This document shows positions 13,631 to 19,603 of a DNA stretch of 21,014 nucleotides, one piece after another. The stretch lies in NCBI GenBank assembly GCA_020024255.1, contig JAHHTX010000028.1, positions 1-21,014 of the forward strand. The letters run 5' to 3'. The notes under the pieces were generated by a model. It made no database searches. It saw only the letters and a program-made list of their open reading frames with translations, and had not been told where the DNA came from. Position 1 is the stretch's first letter, and each line of letters begins with the position of its first letter. This DNA is from Anaerotignum sp. (lineage in GTDB: Bacteria; Bacillota; Clostridia; Lachnospirales; Anaerotignaceae). The translations under genes were made by a program, and so were the position numbers.

Positions 13631-14353
13631 TTAAATCTCTCCATTCCAGCCTTTAATACCTGAACGACGGATTGCGCCAAATACTTTTTCCTGCAAATTG
13701 GTGTAATTTTTGGATAGATCTGCAAGCAGTTCCTTGGTTTCCTGTCTTTTGGTATTGCCGTCAGCAAGACAAGGATTTTTTACAATTTGGATACCACTTT
13801 TGGTTACAAAACTGCGACATTCCGCTTCCGGCACATATATGAGCGGACGGATGGAATATAGCTTGCTGCGGTCAAGGTAGCTCACAGGTGCAAAACAGTT
13901 GACACGTCCCTCATAGAACAAAGACATAAAAAAGGTCTCCACAACATCATCTTTATTGTGCCCTAAAGCAACTTTATTGCATCCCAACTCCTCTGCTTTT
14001 GTGTTTAATGCACCTTTTCGCATTTTTGCACATAAGGAACAGGGATTTTTTTCTTTTCGTTCTTCAAAAACAATTTGTCCGATGTCTGTATGGACAACGG
14101 AATAGGGAACACCAATTTCGTCGCAGAGAGCCTGAATATCGTCATATTTTGTATGGGGAAGTCCCAAGGAAACCGTAATGGCTTCCAGTTCAAAACGATG
14201 AGGATAAAACCGTTGTAAGTTTCTTAAAGCAAGCAAAAGACAAAGACTGTCCTTGCCACCGGAAACACCTACGGCAATTTTGTCGCCTTCTGCAATCATA
14301 TGATAATCGTCTACGGCACGGCGTACATAGCTAAGTAATTTTTGTAATTTCAT
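13631..14353 (-). CDS. TtcA-like tRNA thiolation enzyme (PP-loop ATPase)
   Basis: The 240-aa product is an N-type ATP pyrophosphatase that adenylates a tRNA base for sulfur insertion. The PP-loop is SGGKDS at residues 31-36. The TtcA hallmarks follow: C105-x-x-C108 (PCSLCAKMRKG), GHNKDDVVETFFM at 131-143, and a third cysteine C195 in NPCLADG. In TtcA these three cysteines hold a 4Fe-4S cluster. It is shorter than E. coli TtcA (311 aa), as is common for Gram-positive members; s2C32 synthesis is the family role, but the modified position is not proven here. AGGAGG lies 9 nt upstream of ATG. First gene of the minus-strand operon and directly coupled to the recombinase gene. Confidence 0.9.
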   Translation of the reverse strand: MKLQKLLSYVRRAVDDYHMIAEGDKIAVGVSGGKDSLCLLLALRNLQRFYPHRFELEAITVSLGLPHTKYDDIQALCDEIGVPYSVVHTDIGQIVFEERKEKNPCSLCAKMRKGALNTKAEELGCNKVALGHNKDDVVETFFMSLFYEGRVNCFAPVSYLDRSKLYSIRPLIYVPEAECRSFVTKSGIQIVKNPCLADGNTKRQETKELLADLSKNYTNLQEKVFGAIRRSGIKGWNGEI

Positions 14354-14386
14354 TGATTGTCCTCCTGATGGTACATATATTTTCTC

Positions 14387-14392
14387 ATTATA
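14387..14392 (-). promoter_or_regulatory. -10 element of the ttcA-recombinase-NUDIX operon
   Basis: TATAAT on the minus strand about 33 nt before the ATG. No clear -35 is seen. It is divergent from the metA leader promoter, about 70 bp away. Confidence 0.6.
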
Positions 14393-14459
14393 TCAAAGAA
14401 GTGGGAAAAAGAAAAGGCAAGAAGGGGATTTTCCTTTTTGCAAAGGTGCAAAAAAATGG

Positions 14460-14488
14460 TTGACAGATGCAGGGCAGGTGTTTATAAT
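14460..14488 (+). promoter_or_regulatory. Consensus sigma-A promoter of the methionine operon leader
   Basis: TTGACA (14460-14465), exactly 17 bp, TATAAT (14483-14488): both hexamers perfect. The transcript should start near 14495, giving a leader of about 265 nt ahead of metA. A promoter this strong fits control by attenuation rather than by activation. Confidence 0.93.
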
Positions 14489-14536
14489 AAGAACAAAATC
14501 AACAAGAAGATTTGAAAAGACTGAGAGGGTTTTTAT

Positions 14537-14571
14537 TATGCAGAATTTCGTAGAAAATTGCAAACTGCATA
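14537..14571 (+). promoter_or_regulatory. Hairpin over the start of the leader ORF
   Basis: TATGCAG (14537-14543) pairs with CTGCATA (14565-14571), with further A/T pairing inside (AATTTC with GAAAATT, one bulge). It would enclose the leader start codon and end just where the Met codons begin. It may tune leader translation; certainty is limited. Confidence 0.4.
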
Positions 14572-14648
14572 TGGTTATGATGATGAGCATGGGCATGATG
14601 ATGTCTATGCTTTTCGTGATGTATAAAAAACCTTCGCAATCGTTTTGA
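14538..14648 (+). CDS. Methionine-rich leader peptide (36 aa)
   Basis: The ORF starts at ATG 14538, 8-9 nt after GAGAGG, and ends with TGA at 14646-14648. It encodes 36 residues, 11 of them Met. Residues 12-28 read MVMMMSMGMMMSMLFVM, ten Met in 17 codons. The tail is YKKPSQSF. The ORF lies between a consensus promoter and a terminator, directly upstream of two methionine biosynthesis genes. That makes a sensing leader peptide far more likely than a functional protein. Translation would slow on the Met codons when charged tRNA-Met is scarce. An alternative reading is a small hydrophobic Met-rich membrane peptide. The ORF is too short for most gene callers and could be missed or started wrongly upstream at 14460, inside the -35 element. 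Confidence 0.8.
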   Translation: MQNFVENCKLHMVMMMSMGMMMSMLFVMYKKPSQSF

Positions 14649-14674
14649 AACACAGGAAAAAGAAACAAAAACGA
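14640..14674 (+). promoter_or_regulatory. Putative antiterminator pairing (segments 2 and 3)
   Basis: TCGTTTTG (14640-14647), the last two sense codons plus most of the TGA stop, is complementary to CAAAAACGA (14666-14674) with one bulged A. The second partner is the 5' arm of the terminator, so this pairing and the terminator exclude each other. A ribosome at the leader stop would cover 14640-14647; one stalled on the Met codons would not. Confidence 0.65.
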
Positions 14675-14700
14675 CTCGAGGGAAAGAGTCGTTTTTTTTT
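14667..14700 (+). terminator. Attenuator terminator in the metA leader
   Basis: Perfect 11-bp stem AAAAACGACTC (14667-14677) / GAGTCGTTTTT (14686-14696), 8-nt loop, followed by T up to 14700. It lies 19 nt after the leader stop and about 60 nt before metA, so it must be bypassed for metA expression. Confidence 0.92.
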
Positions 14701-14716
14701 ATTCGATTTCAGCAGG

Positions 14717-14727
14717 AAAAACGACTC
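14717..14727 (+). repeat. Second copy of the terminator 5' arm
   Basis: AAAAACGACTC, identical to 14667-14677. It can pair over 11 bp with the terminator 3' arm (14686-14696) once RNA polymerase has passed, leaving the metA ribosome binding site (14745-14749) unpaired. Confidence 0.7.
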
Positions 14728-14758
14728 CGACTCGGAAAAAAAGAAGGAGTGTATGAAA

Positions 14759-15679
14759 ATGCCAATTATTATTAGAGATGATTTACCTGCTTATGACGTG
14801 CTGCGTAAGGAACATATTTTTGTGGTGTCCCCTTTTCGTGCGGTACATCAAGATATCCGTCCCTTGCGGATTGCTATTTTGAACTTGATGCCCAATAAAG
14901 TGGAAACAGAAGTGCAGCTTATGCGTCTGCTTTCCAACACCCCTTTGCAGGTAGAAGTGGAATTGGTGCAAATGAAGTCTCACAATTCCAAAAATACATC
15001 AATGGCATATCTGGAATCATTTTATAAGACATTTGATGATATTAAAGAGCAAAAGTTCGACGGCATGATTATTACCGGTGCACCCATTGAAAATTATGAC
15101 TTTGAAGATATAGACTTTTGGGAGGAGTTTTGCAAGATATTGGAATGGGAAAAAAGTCATGTGTTTAGTGTACTGCATATTTGTTGGGGGGCACAGGCAG
15201 CACTGCATTATTTCTATGACATTCCCAAATACATACTGCCACAAAAGAAATTTGGCATCTACGCCCATACCGTAGAAAAGAAAGACCATATTCTCATGAG
15301 GGGATTTGATGATATTTTTTACTGCCCCCATTCCCGTCATACAGAGGTGCGGGAAGAGGACATTCGGAAAGTGAATGATTTGGAAATTTTGGCTATTTCC
15401 GAAGAGGCAGGTCCACACATTATGGCAGATCGCTCTGGCAGAAGAATATTTATCACTGGTCATTTTGAATATGATGCAGATTCTCTATCAACGGAATATC
15501 ACCGTGATTTGGATAAAGGACTGCCTATACAGATACCTTATCATTATTTTCCGGAAGATGACCCGGAAAAAACACCGCCTATGCGGTGGAAAACCCATGC
15601 AAACCAGTTCTATTCCAACTGGCTCAATTATTTCGTATATCAAGAAACACCTTATGATATCAATGCAATCAAAGAATAA
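14759..15679 (+). CDS. metA: Homoserine O-acetyltransferase, MetA family
   Basis: First committed step of methionine synthesis: acylation of the homoserine hydroxyl. The 306-aa product matches the MetA family throughout (HIFVVSPFRAVHQDIRPLRIAILNLMP). Counting from the ATG at 14759, the residues fall on the family numbering: nucleophile C142 (HICWGAQ), H235 and E237 (TGHFEYD), K47. Residue 111 is Glu (TGAPIEN). Glu at this position is known to give acetyl-CoA specificity, whereas Gly as in E. coli gives succinyl-CoA, so the product should be O-acetylhomoserine, the substrate of the metY product next door. AAGGAG lies 9 nt before this ATG; the ATG at 14753 is only 3 nt from it and is rejected. 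Expression appears controlled by the leader attenuator. Confidence 0.97.
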   Translation: MPIIIRDDLPAYDVLRKEHIFVVSPFRAVHQDIRPLRIAILNLMPNKVETEVQLMRLLSNTPLQVEVELVQMKSHNSKNTSMAYLESFYKTFDDIKEQKFDGMIITGAPIENYDFEDIDFWEEFCKILEWEKSHVFSVLHICWGAQAALHYFYDIPKYILPQKKFGIYAHTVEKKDHILMRGFDDIFYCPHSRHTEVREEDIRKVNDLEILAISEEAGPHIMADRSGRRIFITGHFEYDADSLSTEYHRDLDKGLPIQIPYHYFPEDDPEKTPPMRWKTHANQFYSNWLNYFVYQETPYDINAIKE

Positions 15680-15714
15680 CAAGAGAGAAGAAAGTGTAGA
15701 AGGGAGAAAGTATC

Positions 15715-16998
15715 ATGAGCAATTTACGTCAGGAAACAAAATGTATTCAGGCAGGGTACACACCGAAAAGTGGGGAGAGCCGTATGATTCCTATTGTCCA
15801 AAGTACAACATTTAAGTATGACACCAGTGAAGAAATGGGAAAGCTTTTTGATCTGGAAGCGGAAGGATATTTCTATACACGTCTGCAAAATCCTACCAGC
15901 GACTATGTTGCAGCAAAGATATGCGAACTGGAAGGTGGTACATCAGCTATGCTGACATCATCAGGACAGGCAGCATCTTTCTTTTCGGTATTCAATATTT
16001 GCTCCGCCGGAGATCATTTGATTTCCTCCGCAGCGGTTTATGGTGGGACATATAATTTGTTTGCAGTGACCATGAAGAAAATGGGCATTTCTGTTACATT
16101 TGTAGATCCCGATTGTACAGATGAAGAATTGGAAGCGGCTTTTCAACCCAATACCAAAGCGGTTTTTGGAGAAACCATTGCAAACCCGGCACTGGTCATT
16201 TTAGACATTGAACGTTATGCAAAGGCAGCCCATGCACACGGGGTTCCGCTGATTATTGACAATACCTTTGCAACACCAATCAACTGCCGTCCTTTTGAAT
16301 GGGGTGCAGATATTGTTATCCATTCCACCACAAAATATATGGACGGACATGATGCAACCGTAGGTGGCTGCATTGTGGACTCTGGTCACTTTGATTGGAT
16401 GGCACACGCAGAAAAATTTCCCGGTTTGACTACACCCGATGATTCTTACCACGGCGTTACTTATGCGGAACGTTTCGGCAAGGAAGGGGCATATATTACA
16501 AAGGCAACAGCACAGCTTATGCGTGACCTTGGTGCAACTCCTGCACCTATGAATGCGTATCTTTTGAATCTTGGCTTGGAATCTTTACATCTGCGTATGG
16601 AACGCCACTGTGCAAATGCACAGAAAGTAGCAGAATTTTTGCAGGCACATGACAAAATTGCATGGGTAAATTATGCTGGACTGGAAGGCAACCGTTACCA
16701 TGAACGTGCAAAGAAATATATGCCCAATGGCACTTGTGGTGTGGTGACATTCGGTGTAAAGGGTGGAAGAAAAGCGGCAGAATCTTTTATGTCACATTTG
16801 GAACGGATTATGATTGCAACCCATGTGGCAGATGCAAGAACCTGTATTTTGCATCCGGCATCATCTACGCATCGCCAGATGACAGATGAGGAATTGACGG
16901 CAGCAGGAGTAGGTGCAGACTTGGTGCGTCTTTCTGTTGGTATTGAAAATATTGATGATATTATTGCAGACTTACAGCAGGCTTTGGCACAGTGCTAA
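15715..16998 (+). CDS. metY: O-acetylhomoserine sulfhydrylase (PLP enzyme)
   Basis: The product converts O-acetylhomoserine and sulfide to homocysteine. The 427-aa length is typical of the MetY branch of the Cys/Met metabolism PLP family and longer than the MetB/MetC branch (about 380-395 aa). Seen: TxxFKYDT at the N-terminus, TRLQNPT at 55-61, SSGQAA at 82-87, the aspartate that holds the PLP ring in IDNTFATP, and the PLP Schiff-base lysine K207 in HSTTKYMDGH. It is followed by GAYITKATAQLMRDLG and a C-terminal HPASSTHRQM and VRLSVGIEN. It starts 35 nt after metA with a GAAGGGAGA site and is in the same operon. Together metA and metY make the direct sulfhydrylation route. Confidence 0.96.
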   Translation: MSNLRQETKCIQAGYTPKSGESRMIPIVQSTTFKYDTSEEMGKLFDLEAEGYFYTRLQNPTSDYVAAKICELEGGTSAMLTSSGQAASFFSVFNICSAGDHLISSAAVYGGTYNLFAVTMKKMGISVTFVDPDCTDEELEAAFQPNTKAVFGETIANPALVILDIERYAKAAHAHGVPLIIDNTFATPINCRPFEWGADIVIHSTTKYMDGHDATVGGCIVDSGHFDWMAHAEKFPGLTTPDDSYHGVTYAERFGKEGAYITKATAQLMRDLGATPAPMNAYLLNLGLESLHLRMERHCANAQKVAEFLQAHDKIAWVNYAGLEGNRYHERAKKYMPNGTCGVVTFGVKGGRKAAESFMSHLERIMIATHVADARTCILHPASSTHRQMTDEELTAAGVGADLVRLSVGIENIDDIIADLQQALAQC

Positions 16999-17106
16999 GC
17001 CATAAAAAGATGAACAGAATGCAGGAAAAGAAGCTGTGCATATTTTGTGAAGTGAATCCAAAAAGTTAAACAACATTTTTCATTAAAACATTGTTCAAGA
17101 AGCCAG

Positions 17107-17148
17107 AAGGGCTTGCCTTGTCTGTGGATTGCAGGCGGCAAGCCTTTT
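17107..17148 (+). terminator. Terminator of the metA-metY operon
   Basis: GGCTTGCC (17110-17117) pairs with GGCAAGCC (17137-17144), extended by three more pairs including one G-T, and followed by TTTT. The large loop contains a small CTG/CAG inner stem. It lies about 110 nt after the metY stop. Confidence 0.75.
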
Positions 17149-17166
17149 ATCTTTGTCTTTATACAC

Positions 17167-17346
17167 TTATTGGTGTAATAAATCCGGATATTCCATTGGT
17201 TCTTCCTTAAAATGTTCTATAGATGTAAACTTTTTCTGTACTCCTTTTGGCATAAAATCACTCGACTCATTATTCAGTAAATCATACTGTCTAACACATG
17301 GGGTGCAATGTAATGAGATAGGGATTTTTTGTAATTTGTAATATAA
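17167..17346 (-). pseudogene. Possible gene remnant, unidentified
   Basis: A minus-strand open stretch of 59 codons ending in TAA and bounded upstream by TGA. Its only internal ATG would give 28 residues. The deduced text (HCTPCVRQYDLLNNE, then QKKFTSIEHFKEEP) has a coding-like composition, but I recognise no family. No ribosome binding site or promoter is evident. It may be the 3' end of a decayed gene, or chance. Confidence 0.2.
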
Positions 17347-17495
17347 TCATGTAATATCTTTTTTATGATGAAAAATATGTCAGGAAAAAGAGAACTTTTG
17401 TGAGCGATAGTAAGAGATTTTGTGTTATGATACTATATGCTGTAGGAAAACAACAAGAAAAAAGGCAATTAAATACGAACATATTTTCTTATCTC

Positions 17496-17524
17496 TTGAC
17501 AGTAGACCCATTCTCTTGTAAAGT
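17496..17524 (+). promoter_or_regulatory. Sigma-A promoter of the topoisomerase pair
   Basis: TTGACA (17496-17501), 17-bp spacer, TAAAGT (17519-17524, 4 of 6 matches to TATAAT). The transcript would start near 17531, about 80 nt before the chosen start. Confidence 0.65.
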
Positions 17525-17612
17525 ATAGGTCGGACATAAAAATTCGCAAATACAAAACAGTCCATAATGAATTTTCAATATGGGTTTTATTATATGTAAA
17601 GCAGGTGGCAAT

Positions 17613-19589
17613 ATGCAAAACAGTTCAAATTCTAGCTATAATAATGAAAGTATTACTTCTTTAAAGGGTGCAGACCGTGTCAGACTTCGACCTGGTGTTA
17701 TTTTTGGGTCAGATGGTTTGGAAGGCTGTGAACATGCTGTATTTGAAATTCTTTCCAATTCCATTGATGAGGCAAGGGAAGGGTTTGGAAACAAAATAGA
17801 TGTGGTTCGTTATCAGGACGGCTCTATTCTCATTAAGGACTATGGCAGAGGAATCCCCGTAGATTATAATCCCAAAGAAGGGCGTTTTAACTGGGAGCTG
17901 GTATTCTGTGAACTTTACGCAGGAGGAAAATATCAGAACAATTCAGGTGAAAATTATGAATTTAGTTTGGGGTTAAACGGACTTGGTACTTGTGCAACAC
18001 AGTATGCTTCCGCTTATATGGATGCAGTCATACATCGGGACGGCACACGATACAGCCTGCACTTTGAAAAAGGTGAGAATATTGGTGGCTTGACAAAAGA
18101 AGAATCCAAACAAAAGGGAACAGGTACCGAAATTCGCTGGATGCCGGACAGAGATGTTTTTACGGATATTGCAATTCCGCTTTCCTATTTTCAGGATATT
18201 CTTCGCAGACAAGCTATTGTCAATGCAGGTTTGACATTTACACTCTTTGATGAAGAAAGCAATGAAACCTTCACCTATTTTTATGAAAACGGGATTCGTG
18301 ATTATTTGGAGGATATGACAAGGGAGAACCCTTTGACCGGTGTTCATTATCTACAGACGGAAACAAGCGGTCAGGACCGAGAAGACAAGCCTGTGTATAA
18401 ACTGAAATTTGAAGCGGCTTTTTGTTTTCATAATCAGGTGAATCTCCTTGAGTATTATCACAATTCCAGTTTTCTGGAATATGGCGGTGCACCGGACAAG
18501 GCGGTGAAAAACAGTTTTGTTTCTGCTATTGATAAGTATTTGAAAACAAATAATCTTTATAAAAAAGACGAAAAGAAAATTACATTTCAAGATATTGAAG
18601 ACAGCCTTGTATTGGTTATCAATTCTTTTTCTACCATCACAAGCTATGAAAACCAGACAAAGAAAGCCATTACCAATAAATTTATACAGGAGGCAATGAC
18701 GGAATTTTTCAAAGAACAGCTTGCTATTTATTTTATCGAAAATAAAATCGAGGCAGATAAAATTGCAGAGCAGGTACTTGCCAATAAACGCAGTCGGGAA
18801 ACAGCAGAAAAAACAAGGGTTTCCATTCGGAAAAAACTGACCGGCGGCATTGATATGAACAACCGTGTAGAAAAATTTGTAAACTGCCGTACCAAAGATG
18901 TCAACAGACGGGAAATTTATATTGTGGAAGGGGATTCCGCCCTTGGTTCCTGTAAAATGGGAAGAGATGCGGAATTTCAGGCAATTATCCCCATTCGAGG
19001 AAAAATTCTTAATTGCCTGAAAGCAGATTACAACAAGATTTTTAGTAATGACATTATCATAGATCTGATGAAAGTACTGGGTTGTGGTGTAGAAATCAAA
19101 TCAAAACACAGCGGAAACCTTAATTCCTTTGATTTGGAGCAACTTCGTTGGAGCAAAATCATTCTTTGTACAGATGCAGACGTAGATGGCTTTCAGATTC
19201 GAACATTACTGTTGACAATGTTATATCGTTTGGTACCGACACTCATTGAAGAAAAAAAGGTTTATATAGCGGAATCTCCATTATATGAGATTACAAACGG
19301 CAAAGATACGTATTTTGCTTATTCTGATGCGGAAAAGATGCAGATTATCGGAAAATTGAAAGGAAAGGTAAAAATAAACCGTTCCAAAGGTTTGGGGGAA
19401 AACCAACCGGAAATGATGTGGGAAACCACGATGAACCCTGAAACAAGAAGACTGATTTTGGTGACTCCTGATGATGTGGAACGGACACAAGAAATGTTTG
19501 AACTTTTGCTTGGGGAAAATTTGGCAGGGCGAAAACAATTTATTGCAGAGGAAGGATACAAATATCTGGATATGACGGATATTAGCTAG
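17613..19589 (+). CDS. Type IIA topoisomerase subunit B (GyrB/ParE-like, divergent)
   Basis: ATPase and TOPRIM subunit of a type IIA topoisomerase. The 658-aa product has a GHKL ATPase domain: E45 and N49 in EILSNSIDEA, DYGRGIP at 76-82, and a lid segment GGKYQNN...LGLNGLG. A transducer follows, then a TOPRIM domain with E439 in VEGDSALGSCKMGRD and D521/D523 in TDADVDG. All key acidic residues are present. Several near-invariant positions differ from GyrB/ParE, which usually read EVVDN, NDGRGIP, EGDSAGGSAKQGRD and TDADVDGAHIRTL. It is therefore a divergent branch, perhaps the clostridial ParE or an additional paralogue. The start at 17613 follows AGGTGG; the ATG at 17580 has no site. It is 14 nt upstream of the A subunit. 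Confidence 0.93.
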   Translation: MQNSSNSSYNNESITSLKGADRVRLRPGVIFGSDGLEGCEHAVFEILSNSIDEAREGFGNKIDVVRYQDGSILIKDYGRGIPVDYNPKEGRFNWELVFCELYAGGKYQNNSGENYEFSLGLNGLGTCATQYASAYMDAVIHRDGTRYSLHFEKGENIGGLTKEESKQKGTGTEIRWMPDRDVFTDIAIPLSYFQDILRRQAIVNAGLTFTLFDEESNETFTYFYENGIRDYLEDMTRENPLTGVHYLQTETSGQDREDKPVYKLKFEAAFCFHNQVNLLEYYHNSSFLEYGGAPDKAVKNSFVSAIDKYLKTNNLYKKDEKKITFQDIEDSLVLVINSFSTITSYENQTKKAITNKFIQEAMTEFFKEQLAIYFIENKIEADKIAEQVLANKRSRETAEKTRVSIRKKLTGGIDMNNRVEKFVNCRTKDVNRREIYIVEGDSALGSCKMGRDAEFQAIIPIRGKILNCLKADYNKIFSNDIIIDLMKVLGCGVEIKSKHSGNLNSFDLEQLRWSKIILCTDADVDGFQIRTLLLTMLYRLVPTLIEEKKVYIAESPLYEITNGKDTYFAYSDAEKMQIIGKLKGKVKINRSKGLGENQPEMMWETTMNPETRRLILVTPDDVERTQEMFELLLGENLAGRKQFIAEEGYKYLDMTDIS

Positions 19590-19603
19590 AAAGGTGACAA
19601 AAT

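Larger units (their letters stand above)
14489..14758 (+). promoter_or_regulatory. metA leader: putative methionine leader-peptide attenuator
   Basis: In order the leader contains a ribosome binding site (14523-14530), a 36-codon Met-rich ORF (14538-14648), an antiterminator-competent segment overlapping its stop (14640-14647), a strong intrinsic terminator (14667-14700), a second copy of the terminator 5' arm (14717-14727) and the metA ribosome binding site (14745-14749). No promoter is visible between terminator and metA, so metA must be reached by read-through. No S-box, T-box or other known methionine riboswitch sequence was recognised. The mechanism is inference from this arrangement. 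Confidence 0.8.
16999..17612. other. Gene-poor interval between metY and the topoisomerase pair
   Basis: About 610 bp. It holds a terminator at 17107-17148, a minus-strand open stretch at 17167-17346 that may be a gene relic, an AT-rich part with repeated GTAAT near 17330-17355, and the promoter at 17496-17524. No RNA gene or riboswitch was recognised. Confidence 0.6.

Noticed and set aside
14460..14648. Longer (62-codon) version of the Met-rich ORF
   Set aside because: Its ATG region lies within the -35 element and upstream of the transcription start; the ATG at 14538 has a proper ribosome binding site.
14538..14648. Met-rich ORF as a small membrane or metal-binding protein
   Set aside because: Possible, but the placement between a promoter and a terminator upstream of metA-metY fits a leader peptide much better.
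14645..14758. N-terminally extended metA starting at 14645
   Set aside because: The extension translates the terminator hairpin; the family start and residue numbering (E111, C142, H235, E237) fit 14759.
14489..14758. S-box (SAM) riboswitch or Met T-box upstream of metA
   Set aside because: No GTGGAGGGA-type S-box core or GGGTGG T-box sequence is present in the leader.
17129..17341. Plus-strand 70-aa ORF after metY
   Set aside because: It begins inside the terminator stem, lacks a ribosome binding site and mirrors the minus-strand open stretch.
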